Shown here: positions 9,174 to 19,262 of the stretch, piece by piece
Numbering within the stretch: the stretch's first letter is position 1
How the letters are laid out: each line of letters starts with the position of its first letter
Source: Halorhabdus salina
Lineage (GTDB): Archaea; Halobacteriota; Halobacteria; Halobacteriales; Haloarculaceae
DNA: 64,000 nucleotides
NCBI RefSeq assembly: GCF_013839425.1
Contig: NZ_JACDNP010000009.1
Coordinates: 17,768 to 81,767, forward strand
Direction: 5' to 3'
The notes under the pieces: generated by a model
What the model was told of the DNA's origin: nothing
Seen by the model: only the letters and a program-made list of their open reading frames with translations
Databases searched by the model: none
Position numbers and translations under genes: made by a program

Positions 9174-9245
9174 GGTGTAGCTCAGACTGGCTAGAGCGAA
9201 TCCTTCGTAAGGATTAGGCCGGGGGTTCAAATCCCCCCACCGGCT
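9171..9245 (+). tRNA. tRNA-Thr (anticodon CGT)
   Basis: A complete cloverleaf of 75 nt without encoded CCA. The acceptor stem is GCCGGTG paired with CACCGGC, followed by discriminator T. The D-arm is GCTC/GAGC with an AGACTGGCTA loop. The anticodon arm is AATCC-TTCGTAA-GGATT, so the anticodon is CGT, which reads ACG (Thr). The variable loop is AGGCC and the T-arm is GGGGG-TTCAAAT-CCCCC. No intron is present. It lies between trm5 and a pilin gene. A degenerate copy of its 3' end occurs 109 bp further on. Confidence 0.96.
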
Positions 9246-9332
9246 CTTCTACGAGCGAACGAACGTGAGCAGCGAAAGCCATGGGGATTTGAATCAGGGT
9301 GTGGAGCGTAGCGAAACGAGCAGCCCCGTCGT

Positions 9333-9354
9333 GGTTCACAATTTTCCACCGGCT
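9333..9354 (+). repeat. Degenerate copy of the tRNA-Thr 3' end
   Basis: The string GGTTCA, seven bases, then CCACCGGCT repeats with identical spacing the end of the tRNA gene (GGTTCA at 9224-9229, CCACCGGCT at 9237-9245). The seven spacer bases are AT-rich here and C-rich in the tRNA. This is the layout expected of a worn attachment site next to a tRNA. An 11-bp inverted copy of the T-arm (GGGGATTTGAA, 9283-9293) lies between the two. No integrase gene is next to it. Confidence 0.45.
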
Positions 9355-9411
9355 TAGACGACTTGTGCGTCATCTTGTTATCAAACCCGTACTGTCGGGA
9401 TTCGCGCTCGC

Positions 9412-9954
9412 CTATGTTGCGGACAATGTTTGTTCGATCACGACCGCGTTCGTCGGCGTATGGACAACTCGAACAGTGATCGTATCTCCGCTATTGAGTT
9501 TACATCCGCCGCTCTTAATTCGAAAAGTAGCAGTTTCGCCAGCACTCCAAATACCATCTGCACTCGTATCAAGTTCTCCTCCGTCCGGGCTATAGTAGTC
9601 GAATATATTGTCGCCGTCATAATTTGCTGACCCAAGAGTGTTTGTCGGGAGATTCACAATCCGGGATTGCTTCCCACAGGCATCCGTTGCATCCACAGCG
9701 ATTTCCAACTTGGATACGTCTAAATCATCGCCCGCAATGTGGGTAAGTCGAACGATTTGATCAGTACGTTTACCGGTCGGTTGGTCAGAAATGAGCTCGC
9801 CGCTTGATTGCCCGACGATCGGGCCGGGTTGGGTACTGTCGTCGGCAAACCCAAGCGCAAACACCGAGACTGTCGCGGCGAGTATCACCACGATGGCGAC
9901 CAGCAAAATATTCCCGATAACTGGTGTCGCCGCCCGGGACGATCTGGGTATCAC
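9412..9954 (-). CDS. Type IV pilin-like secreted protein
   Basis: A 180-residue protein with a haloarchaeal type IV pilin N-terminus: a short basic leader, then the ATPVIGNILLVAIVVILAATVSVF hydrophobic helix region (residues ~9-32), which a prepilin peptidase would process. The mature part is acidic and contains Cys pairs at DACGKQ and GGCKLN, perhaps a disulfide, plus a beta-rich tail ending VVHTPTNAVVIEQT. The start is GTG. It stands alone without PilB/PilC-like assembly genes nearby. It could be a minor adhesion pilin; archaellin is less likely because no fla genes are close. Confidence 0.82.
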   Translation of the reverse strand: MIPRSSRAATPVIGNILLVAIVVILAATVSVFALGFADDSTQPGPIVGQSSGELISDQPTGKRTDQIVRLTHIAGDDLDVSKLEIAVDATDACGKQSRIVNLPTNTLGSANYDGDNIFDYYSPDGGELDTSADGIWSAGETATFRIKSGGCKLNSGDTITVRVVHTPTNAVVIEQTLSAT

Positions 9955-10663
9955 TGTGTGGACGCCAATGGCTCAGTGCCACAAATTCGTTTCCCCTACT
10001 CGATTCTCGAACTCGCTACGAGCCAGCCTGATTCAGCGAGAGAACCCCGCCCGTGAGAGACGAGTGTCCCGACGCTCTGTCGGAACCGAGGGGTAAACAG
10101 GGTGGGAGTGAATCGCACAAGATCTGGTGAGAAATTGTCACGTTACTGCTGGTCTTGAGTCTCCAACGTGTCGAGTCCCGCTTCTAACACCGTTGTGTAT
10201 GCTTCTGACACCGATAGGCCGCGTTCTTCTGCACATTCGAGAGACACGCCGACCTAACACCGTTCGCAAGACGCGGCGCGTCTTCTGTGCCCACGAGAAC
10301 GTACGGTTCTCGGGACGTCAGAAACGTTCCTGAAGCGGCATGCGAGCAACGCAGACAGACTAATGGCATGGCCCGTGCCCTCGGAAACCTCCGGTTTCGG
10401 GGATGCTGAAAAGCCTTCGGCAACAGGATCAGCTCCGTCTCGGCAAAGACTGCAGGTTCGTGCTCGCGGACCCAGAGAATCTTCGGCGCGATGTCCGCTC
10501 GCACTCCAGAAATCTAACTCAATCCAGTCGCTATTGCCACTGAGGCGTGTGATTTCTGGCATAGAACACCATCTACTCACACCGTCTCACTTTTTACGCT
10601 TCACTACACACCGCCACTCGTTCGGTGCCAGTCTTCAAGACACCTCCTGCCCAACGACCGACA
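9955..10663. other. Hairpin-rich intergenic region
   Basis: About 700 bp without a convincing gene. Several perfect inverted repeats follow one another: AAGACGC/GCGTCTT around GGC at 10268-10284, GAGAAC/GTTCTC around GTACG at 10295-10311, GAAACC/GGTTTC near 10384-10398, and GCCTTCGGC near 10413-10421. A short frame on the minus strand (10143-10247, GTG start, 34 codons, containing LSVSEAYTTVLEAGLDTLET) has protein-like composition and could be the tail of a lost gene. The remainder is AT-richer and looks like remnant mobile or non-coding RNA sequence. Confidence 0.4.
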
Positions 10664-11635
10664 ATGACGGGAGTTTCAGTCGGCCCACGCCTCCATGCCG
10701 GCTTTCAGAACCTTTCGCTCGCGCGCGATCGACTCTACGGGGGGATCGGTCTCGCGATCGACGAGCCCCGACTCGTCCTCGACGCCGATCGCGCCGAAAC
10801 CCTCGTCTGCTCCGATAGGGCGGTCGAACCATACGCACGCAGGGCGATCGAGGCCCTGGACGTTCCGGGCGCAGCGATCACGGTCAGCCAGCGCTTCGAC
10901 CGTCACACCGGCCTCGGGAGCGGGACGCGCCTCGCGCTCGCCGCGCTGGTCGCGATCGCCGACGCGTACGATCGGGAATCGGCCGTTCGGGACCGGGCCC
11001 CGGCACTCGGTCGTGGCGGCCGTAGCGGCGTCGGGATCGCTACCTTTCTCGATGGTGGGTTCGTGATCGACGGCGGCCACCCGACCGAGCGCTTCACCCA
11101 CAGCCCGCCCGAGACGGGAGCCTGGACGACGCCGCCGGTCGTCGCTCGCCACGACGTGCCCGAGACGTGGCGGTTCGTCCTCGTCACGCCGGCGGGTGAG
11201 ACGGGTCGGAGTGACGAACGCGAGGACGAAAGCATGCGAACCGCTGTCGAACGGGCCGATCCCGGGATCGCCGACGAGATTGCTCCGTTGCTGACCCAGC
11301 GCTTGCTCCCCGCGATCGCTGAAGGCGACCGGGCCACGTTCGGGGCAGCGATCTCGCGCCTGGGTCGCCTCAACGGTGCCTGGTACGCCGACGAACAGGG
11401 TGGTGTCTACCGACCGCCCGCAGGCCAGTTGATCGAGCACCTCTCGGGGGTGCCCGCGGTCGACGGCGTCACCCAGTCCTCCTGGGGCCCGACGGTCTAC
11501 GCGATCACGGGGGCAGAGCGGAGCGATAGTGTCCGTGAGGCGGCCGTCGAGGCACTTGACGCGGCCGGCGTCGACGGCACGGTTCGCGTCGTCTCGCCGG
11601 ACAACGAGGGGTATCGACTCGAATCTGGCGAGTGA
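10664..11635 (+). CDS. Beta-ribofuranosylaminobenzene 5'-phosphate synthase family protein (GHMP fold)
   Basis: A 323-residue protein of the GHMP-kinase-like family that in methanogens includes the first committed enzyme of methanopterin synthesis. Signatures: the N-terminal RLHAGFQNLSLARDRLYGGIGLAI, the glycine-rich HTGLGSGTRLALA motif near residue 84 that corresponds to the GHMP phosphate loop, and GRSGVGIATFLDGGFVIDGG near residue 120. Haloarchaea do not use methanopterin, but many carry this gene; the real product may belong to a related pterin or folate pathway. The ATG at 10664 gives the family N-terminus; an upstream extension is not family-like. It converges with the esterase-like gene. 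Confidence 0.8.
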   Translation: MTGVSVGPRLHAGFQNLSLARDRLYGGIGLAIDEPRLVLDADRAETLVCSDRAVEPYARRAIEALDVPGAAITVSQRFDRHTGLGSGTRLALAALVAIADAYDRESAVRDRAPALGRGGRSGVGIATFLDGGFVIDGGHPTERFTHSPPETGAWTTPPVVARHDVPETWRFVLVTPAGETGRSDEREDESMRTAVERADPGIADEIAPLLTQRLLPAIAEGDRATFGAAISRLGRLNGAWYADEQGGVYRPPAGQLIEHLSGVPAVDGVTQSSWGPTVYAITGAERSDSVREAAVEALDAAGVDGTVRVVSPDNEGYRLESGE

Positions 11636-11695
11636 TACCGCCAGCTACGCGCCCCATACCGTCAACACTGGCTAGCCCGGAGGGGCCCCAATCTG

Positions 11696-12703
11696 TCATT
11701 CTGAACCGTTGCCGTCGAGGTGCTCGGTCAGGAATCGTCGCTGTTTCGGGAGCGTCTGCTCACGCCAGTCCGGGTTGTCGATCATGCCGTGCCCGGCGTC
11801 GTCGCCGGTGAGTACTTCGACCGTCACGCCTGCGTCCCGGTAAGCGTCGGCGAGGACCTCCGTCGAGCGATACGGAACGACGCCGTCCGCCGTTCCGTGG
11901 ACCAGCAATGCCGGCGGATCACCGCCGTCGACGTGCGTGACCGGTGATCCCTCCCGGAGCGTTTGTGCGTCCGCCTCGGGGCCGAAGAACGCGGCGACCA
12001 GTGGATTGTCCCCGGTACCGGATTCGGTGAAGTCGTAGGGGCCACTGTAGCCCACCAGCGCGTCGACGGCGACCGGAACGTCCGGATGAAAGGCGGCGGG
12101 CTGGAACGACTCGTGATCCGGGGCGACAGCGACGAGTGCCGCGAGGTGTGCCCCGGCGGAGTACCCCGCTAGCGCGCCACGTTCCGGGTCGATTCCGTGG
12201 GCGTCGGCGTTGGCCCGGAGCCACTTCACGGCCGCGACGACGTCCCGGACGGCCGCGGGATACTGTTTCTCCTGGGCCAGCCGGTATTGGACGTCCGCGA
12301 CGACGAACCCGGCATCGACCAGCTCGTCGAACATCGGTCGGTACCCCTTGTCGCCGCCGATCCAGCCCCCGCCGTGGGCGAAGATCACGAATGGTCTCTC
12401 AGCACCGCCCGGGGGCGAGTAAAGATCAAGTTCGAGCGTCCGCTCGGGCGTTTCCCTGAACGGCACGTCCGTCTGTCGGTCGATGTCGGCGCTGGTCGTG
12501 GTCGTCTCGGCGCGGTCAGTTTCGGATGGGGGATCGTCCGTCGTCGTGGCCGGAGACTCCTCGTCACTTCGGGTCGGCCGATCGTTGGTCGTCGCTGGCG
12601 GCGGGTCCGTCGTCTCGGCTGGCCCCTCCGTGCCCGTGCAACCGGCGACGGCGGCCGTCAGACTCGCCAACACGGCCCGGCGCGACCAGCGATGGGCTGT
12701 CAT
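11696..12703 (-). CDS. Secreted esterase/lipase-like alpha/beta hydrolase, lipoprotein
   Basis: A 335-residue protein with an N-terminal signal ending in a lipobox (VLASLTAAVAGC, Cys near residue 22) and an acidic Thr/Asp-rich linker of about 70 residues. The catalytic domain has the oxyanion HGGGWIGGDKG motif, the nucleophile GYSAGAH, an Asp in HGTADGVVP and a His in DDAGHGM. HGGG plus GYSAG is the arrangement of the BD-FAE/hormone-sensitive-lipase-like esterases. The RR in WSRRAVL suggests Tat export. The start is the ATG giving MTAHRWSRR. Substrate unknown; an acyl or feruloyl esterase is possible. Confidence 0.86.
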   Translation of the reverse strand: MTAHRWSRRAVLASLTAAVAGCTGTEGPAETTDPPPATTNDRPTRSDEESPATTTDDPPSETDRAETTTTSADIDRQTDVPFRETPERTLELDLYSPPGGAERPFVIFAHGGGWIGGDKGYRPMFDELVDAGFVVADVQYRLAQEKQYPAAVRDVVAAVKWLRANADAHGIDPERGALAGYSAGAHLAALVAVAPDHESFQPAAFHPDVPVAVDALVGYSGPYDFTESGTGDNPLVAAFFGPEADAQTLREGSPVTHVDGGDPPALLVHGTADGVVPYRSTEVLADAYRDAGVTVEVLTGDDAGHGMIDNPDWREQTLPKQRRFLTEHLDGNGSE

Positions 12704-12779
12704 ACGTCTCGTCTCTGGCGAGAGCCACAAAAAGACCGCTACTCTGGCTCGGGTGGGACTCGGCGCTGCCCACGCACGA

Positions 12780-14837
<2,058 letters not shown>

Positions 14838-14927
14838 AGTATGCCCAATTCAGGCTGGAGGGCTTTTACCGGTTCGCTTGGAGGTTAAACGGTACATGAA
14901 ACGCACCCTATGGAAATTATCCTGGAG

Positions 14928-14936
14928 TTTATATTA
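14928..14936 (+). promoter_or_regulatory. TATA-like box for the HEPN gene
   Basis: TTTATATTA is a strong archaeal TATA-like element. It sits about 29 bp before the in-frame GTG at 14961, the distance expected for a leaderless start there, and 112 bp before the ATG at 15048. Confidence 0.45.
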
Positions 14937-15047
14937 ACAAACCGGAAGAGGCGAAGGTGTGTGTTGGTTCACAGAGTGTGGGTTGAAGAAAGGACTCTCC
15001 ACCTCAACGCCGGAATTACTGAGTGGATTGGATTCAAGTTACTAACT

Positions 15048-15962
15048 ATGCAGGATGAGAGTATCCACACTGATGCGGGGAATTTTCTGCGTCGTGTGGA
15101 TGATAAAGATAGCTTCATACAGCTTTGTAGGGAGTATTTTGAAATCGCTATTGGCTATCGCAGACCCTCCGATGAAGAGCGAACACAGGCAAGTAAATGG
15201 CTAATCAAGGGAGGGTTCTTTGGTGAAGAAGTGACACCTGAGAGGATTGTGAAGATTATGAAGTATCCATATTCCTTCAACAGACAGGAACACATTCAGA
15301 CCATATATCAGTTTGAGTATATTATCTTTCAGATTCTCGCTGAGGAAACCACTATTGTAGAGGGGCCGTACCTTCCGATGTTTCGGTACGAGATTCTAAA
15401 ACAAAAATCGCTCGCGAAAGAATCACGGTATGATACCGCTGTTCTTCGCCAATCAGCGTTTCTTGAGACTCTTTTCAAAATGAAGATGGGGAAATGGAAA
15501 GATAGTGAGGGGAATTTTCTCAATTGGGAGTTGTGTGTCGCTTGTGTCTATCGGGGAGAGAATTTGATAACTGAAGACATGAAAGATTCCCTACGGATAA
15601 TGGCCTCTGTTCGGAACAGGTACGCCCATGATTGGCGGCAGTATGCTATGAGAAAGGAAGCCGACAAGACGGAAATCAAAGAAGCATTTGTCTGTGGGCT
15701 GGGGGTGATCGCAGAAGTCGATTCCAAAGAACTCTCGCACACATACTCAGATTACACTTCAAAACACGTCTCAAAGCGACTCCCCATAACGTGGGCAGAC
15801 AGGGAGAAATCAGAAATGACGGGTTCAGCTACAACCACGGTCGGGATCACCTGCGATAGCTGTAGTCATGAATTCAAACCGCGTCATGAAGGATGGAAAC
15901 GCTGTCCAAAATGTGACTCTTCTCACGACTATCTTGAACAATCCAGTACACCGGACGGTTAG
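15048..15962 (+). CDS. HEPN-motif protein with C-terminal zinc ribbon
   Basis: A 304-residue protein, AT-richer and less acidic than the host genes. The middle is helical and ends with SVRNRYAHDW near residue 190, an R-N-x3-H motif that marks HEPN ribonuclease domains. The last ~35 residues carry a zinc ribbon, CDSCSHEF then CPKCDSS. HEPN proteins typically cut RNA in toxin-antitoxin and abortive-infection systems. I know no named family for this combination. The start is uncertain: a TATA-like box would fit a leaderless GTG at 14961, adding 29 residues. It is the first gene of the island bracketed by the uvrB repeats and converges with the nuclease-like gene. Confidence 0.72.
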   Translation: MQDESIHTDAGNFLRRVDDKDSFIQLCREYFEIAIGYRRPSDEERTQASKWLIKGGFFGEEVTPERIVKIMKYPYSFNRQEHIQTIYQFEYIIFQILAEETTIVEGPYLPMFRYEILKQKSLAKESRYDTAVLRQSAFLETLFKMKMGKWKDSEGNFLNWELCVACVYRGENLITEDMKDSLRIMASVRNRYAHDWRQYAMRKEADKTEIKEAFVCGLGVIAEVDSKELSHTYSDYTSKHVSKRLPITWADREKSEMTGSATTTVGITCDSCSHEFKPRHEGWKRCPKCDSSHDYLEQSSTPDG

Positions 15963-16033
15963 CTCAGGGTATCAGATATTCGCTGATGGGTTTTCCACTC
16001 ACCAAGGGTAGGCTAAGAATCTACTTCTACATA

Positions 16034-16048
16034 CCGGTTGAAGACCGG
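16034..16048. terminator. Short hairpin between convergent island genes
   Basis: CCGGT and ACCGG flank a TGAAG loop in the 118-bp gap between the HEPN gene and the convergent nuclease-like gene. Its position suggests a bidirectional terminator or transcript stabiliser. No long T-tract accompanies it. Confidence 0.35.
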
Positions 16049-16080
16049 CGTGACATGTTTGATAAGATGGGATGATACCC

Positions 16081-16659
16081 CTACCGCAGATGCTCAAGAA
16101 TCTGTAGGATGCGGAATCCAAGCTCACCGTAGTCTTTCTCCGTCTCAGATGCCTTCTCTCGAAGTTTTTCCATCTTCTCAGTATAGCACTCGTTGATGAC
16201 CAACTCCATTTCCATCCTCGTCTCTTCCTCAAACTCGGATTCCAAGGCGTTCAGTCCGCCCAGCAAATATTCCTCATCAGAATTTCCGGGGACAATCGGA
16301 CTCCATAGTTGAAACACATAGGAATCAGCGGAGTCAAAGAGTTCAGTCACGTAGTTCCAGTCTGAATTGAATTTCCGCCAAAGGCGCTCTAAGGAATGTT
16401 GATAGTCACTATTGCCGTATTCAGCCCACCTGTCGGTATCAGGTGTCCCGGAATAATGCAGCCCATTCAGGTGGGTCACAACTTCGCAGGTGTAGACCGC
16501 TTGTTCCCCTTCATCTGTATTATCTACCCCTATCACGTCAATTTCCGATTGGTCGCCTTCAGCCTGAGTACGCTGATTATACATCACCAACTCGCACTCT
16601 TCTATTAGCCTCAGGTACGCTCCAACAAGGAGTTCGCCAGATTCAGGCTGTTTGGTCAT
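16081..16659 (-). CDS. Possible PD-(D/E)XK nuclease-like protein
   Basis: A 192-residue protein. The first half reads ...GELLVGAYLRLI..., then SEIDVIGVD, then YTCEVVTHLNGLHY. A GE-containing first helix, an Asp on a strand, then E-x-V on the next strand is the topology of PD-(D/E)XK nucleases, but the usual Lys of E-x-K is Val here, followed by Thr-His. The enzyme may use an alternative residue or be inactive. The second half is a long acidic helical region ending LGFRILQILEHL. It is divergent from the zinc-ribbon/HEPN gene with 59 bp between starts. Function is inference; treat as unknown with nuclease-like features. Confidence 0.55.
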   Translation of the reverse strand: MTKQPESGELLVGAYLRLIEECELVMYNQRTQAEGDQSEIDVIGVDNTDEGEQAVYTCEVVTHLNGLHYSGTPDTDRWAEYGNSDYQHSLERLWRKFNSDWNYVTELFDSADSYVFQLWSPIVPGNSDEEYLLGGLNALESEFEEETRMEMELVINECYTEKMEKLREKASETEKDYGELGFRILQILEHLR

Positions 16660-16718
16660 AGTTCACTAACCTGTTTTTCCAACATAAACCACATTACCGT
16701 GCCATTTGATTTCAAGCT

Positions 16719-17360
16719 ATGGGAACTTATGACGTAATGCAGGTTTGTATGAATGGCCACAAAATCACTCATTCCTATGTTGAAAATCCTGAATTTCGGC
16801 AGTCCGCTTGTGATCAATGTGGTGCTGATACTATCCACAAATGTCCTGAGTGTGGTGAGCCAATCAGGGGAAAATACCTTGTGGAAGGGGTAGCGTCAGT
16901 GGGTGGCCCCGACCCGCCCGAACATTGTCATGAGTGTGGTGATCCGTATCCCTGGGAAGATGAAGCCGACCAATTCGCGGAGGTTGATGCATCTGTGCTT
17001 GATGATGAACTCGCGGAACGGTGTCTATCTGAATATGAATCGGGCCATTACCAAAGCGCGGTTAGAACAGCTTTCACCGTGCTTGAAGGTCGGGTTCGGG
17101 ACAAGGGTGGATTCCCTCAAGGACTCAGCGGAGCGAAGCTAATGCTTGAAGCGTTCAATGCAGATGAAGGGCCACTGTCGTTTGGTCAAACGGAAGGAGA
17201 ACAGGATGGGGTGATGTTCCTCTATCGGGGTGCATTCCAAGCTCTCCGGAATCCTGTAAGTCACCGATTCGTTGAAGACGTGGATGAAGACTACGCTCGT
17301 GACGCCATTCACACGGTGAATCTGCTACTCCGACTCCTTGATGAGAACACCTCAGCATAG
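16719..17360 (+). CDS. DUF2321 zinc-ribbon protein fused to a TIGR02391 (Ymh-type) HEPN-like domain
   Basis: A 213-residue two-domain protein. Residues 1-85 match DUF2321 as I know it: MGTYDVMQVCMNGHKITHSY, then CDQCGAD, CPECGEPIRG and CHECGDPYPW, eight zinc-binding Cys in four pairs. Residues ~110-210 match the TIGR02391/Hypoth_Ymh domain: YQSAVRTAFTVLEGRVRDKGG, then FLYRGAFQALRNPVSHRF. RNPVSH is again an R-x4-H motif of the HEPN type. Ymh domains are often found in phage-resistance contexts. It ends 20 bp before the distal uvrB repeat. With the other two genes it makes a compact candidate defence module. Confidence 0.75.
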   Translation: MGTYDVMQVCMNGHKITHSYVENPEFRQSACDQCGADTIHKCPECGEPIRGKYLVEGVASVGGPDPPEHCHECGDPYPWEDEADQFAEVDASVLDDELAERCLSEYESGHYQSAVRTAFTVLEGRVRDKGGFPQGLSGAKLMLEAFNADEGPLSFGQTEGEQDGVMFLYRGAFQALRNPVSHRFVEDVDEDYARDAIHTVNLLLRLLDENTSA

Positions 17361-17380
17361 TTCTTCTTCGTCGTTTCGCC

Positions 17381-17422
17381 GTCGGGACGGTCTGGCGAGA
17401 GGGGGCCGCCGGTGTCGCTCAC
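17381..17422 (-). pseudogene. Orphan uvrB 5' end (first codons only)
   Basis: Read on the minus strand from a GTG at 17422, this fragment encodes [13 protein letters not shown], the same first 13 residues as intact uvrB, then runs into island sequence. It is the coding part of the distal 85-bp repeat. The TATA-like box and upstream sequence on its right (17423-17515) appear to be the original uvrB promoter region, which adjoins the DUF3604 gene. Confidence 0.85.
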
Positions 17423-17465
17423 AGTACATCCAATTCGGGCTGGAAGACTTTTACGGGTTCGCTTG
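17381..17465. repeat. Direct repeat, distal copy (uvrB promoter and start)
   Basis: Second copy of the 85-bp repeat at 14796-14880, with the identical 33-bp core at 17394-17426. Seven of the ten mismatches lie on the promoter side of the core and three on the coding side, the pattern expected if recombination between two diverged sequences happened within the core. Confidence 0.92.
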
Positions 17466-17515
17466 CGACCACTGTCGCCGCCGCTCGTGAGGGCCCGGAT
17501 ACAATCGTGTCGGCG

Positions 17516-19201
17516 TCAGCTATCGTCATTCTCGACCCAGATCGGCCCCGCCCACGCCATGCCGTCGTCGGCCTGTTTCAGGCGAACGTAGTAGACATCG
17601 GCGTCTGTCCCGCGAGCCTCGTCCCAGGTCATCCCCGTGATCGGCATCTCGTCGATCCAGGACGCCTCGACGGTGTAAGTATCGAGATCGGCCTCCGGAT
17701 TGGCCGTCCCCTCGAAGACGCGCCAATCCTCGTTGTTCTTGACGATCGTCACGCGTTCGATTGGGGCTGTTCCGGCCGCCGTGATAGACACCTGCAGCTC
17801 GGCTGTTTCGCCCTCGACGGTGACGGTACTGTCCGAATCGGCGACATGCGTGTCGTTGATCTCGAATTCGACGCGAATACGATGGGGCTGGCTTGTCCCG
17901 TAGACCTGCCGGTCGCGAAGGCTCTCGAAGACCGTTTCCCGGGTGAGTTCTGACGCATAGATGCCCACGAGCCCGCCGGGGTAGCTCGGTTCGTTCCAGA
18001 TCCGCCAGATCAGTCCCCAGCCGAGCCCCTTCTCGCGCCACTCTTTCAGGGAGGGGAGGTGGGCGTCGGCGTGTAACAGCGAGTGGCCTGGCCGGGCGTC
18101 GTGGTAGTCCGCCGAGGCCATGAGTCCGACCTGATGCCCCATCTCCAGGGCGTCCTGGACGTGGTGGCCCGGGCGCTCGGCCTCGCCATGGCCCATCTCG
18201 ATGGGGTGGTCGTTGCCCTCCCAGGCCGGGCGTTCGCTGTTGCCCCACTGGGAGTAGATCTCCACCAGTGGGGCCACTTCGTCGTCGTAGTCAGTGGCGT
18301 CGAAATCGAAGGGGTAGGAAGATTCAGCCGTATGGTGGGGCGCAGCGACCGCTCGACCCTCGCCCCGGTCGTTGAACTCCCGCAAGCGATCGAACAGTTT
18401 CTCGTAGGTGTCGCTCTCCTCGCTGATCGAGTCGAACAGTTCGGCCTCCTCGATACAGTCGAAGTAGACGTTGACGTGCCCGCCAACGGTGGGCTGTTGG
18501 GTCCACTCGTACCCCAGTAAGGGCAGAAATTGGCCTTCGTCGGTGAACTCCCGGACGATTTCTTTCATTCGTGGGAAATACTGCCGTTCCATCCGGCGGC
18601 GCTGGAGCCGTGGCGGGATGAAAAACCCCATCGTATCGTGATCGGCGTAGGCGACCACGTCCAGATCCATCACGTCACGGCCAAAGCGCAATCCTTGCCC
18701 GGGCGACCCACAGCCATCGGAGAACTGCGAGTGCAGGTGGAGGTCACCCCAGAACAGTCGCCGATCCGGGTCGCCCTCGGTGACGCGCACGGGGTTCGAG
18801 ACGAACCGTTCCCCGGTCCCGTCATGGGTGAACGTGAGGTACTGGATCCCAGGGGTTTCGAATGCAATGCCGTCGACGGTCGTGAGTCCGCCGTTGCGCG
18901 CCGGAAACGTAATCTGGTCGGGACGGGTCGCCGCGTCGTCGGTCGACTCGACCACGAAGGTCCCTCGGAAGTCGTCGACCAGGCGTTCACATTGATCCCA
19001 GGCCTGGAGTGTAAGCGTCAGTTGCTCGTCCGTGGTAGCGTCCGACGGCAATATCGCGTGTGCCTCGGTGAACTCCTGGCGTCGGTTCGCCAGTAGTCGC
19101 CGGATCGACGGGCGCTGACGGGCCATCGACCCCAGGGCCATTTTCGCCTTATAGGCCATTCCCTCGGCCGGGGAGACGTCGTCCCCGTCGTTCGTCGCCA
19201 T
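17516..19201 (-). CDS. DUF3604 / PHP-like metallohydrolase-family protein
   Basis: A 561-residue acidic protein. The core resembles DUF3604, a family related to PHP phosphoesterases: WGDLHLHSQFSDGCGSPG near residue 159 and VVAYADHDTMGF near residue 189 carry the first metal-binding His/Asp cluster, with further His residues in APHHTAES and SADYHDARPGH. A C-terminal beta-sandwich region follows. In some annotations this family is called hydrolase of unknown substrate. The start is taken as MATNDGDD. It reads in the same direction as uvrB, and before the island inserted it was probably its immediate upstream neighbour. Confidence 0.8.
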   Translation of the reverse strand: MATNDGDDVSPAEGMAYKAKMALGSMARQRPSIRRLLANRRQEFTEAHAILPSDATTDEQLTLTLQAWDQCERLVDDFRGTFVVESTDDAATRPDQITFPARNGGLTTVDGIAFETPGIQYLTFTHDGTGERFVSNPVRVTEGDPDRRLFWGDLHLHSQFSDGCGSPGQGLRFGRDVMDLDVVAYADHDTMGFFIPPRLQRRRMERQYFPRMKEIVREFTDEGQFLPLLGYEWTQQPTVGGHVNVYFDCIEEAELFDSISEESDTYEKLFDRLREFNDRGEGRAVAAPHHTAESSYPFDFDATDYDDEVAPLVEIYSQWGNSERPAWEGNDHPIEMGHGEAERPGHHVQDALEMGHQVGLMASADYHDARPGHSLLHADAHLPSLKEWREKGLGWGLIWRIWNEPSYPGGLVGIYASELTRETVFESLRDRQVYGTSQPHRIRVEFEINDTHVADSDSTVTVEGETAELQVSITAAGTAPIERVTIVKNNEDWRVFEGTANPEADLDTYTVEASWIDEMPITGMTWDEARGTDADVYYVRLKQADDGMAWAGPIWVENDDS

Positions 19202-19262
19202 ACACACGAGATACGCCGTGGGCGAATAAAACGAGGGGCTGGTTCACCCACCCGTCGAGCGG

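Noticed and set aside
10184..10504. A 106-codon frame in the hairpin-rich region.
   Set aside because: Its text is not acidic, it runs across the inverted repeats, and it shows no domain; it was left as non-coding.
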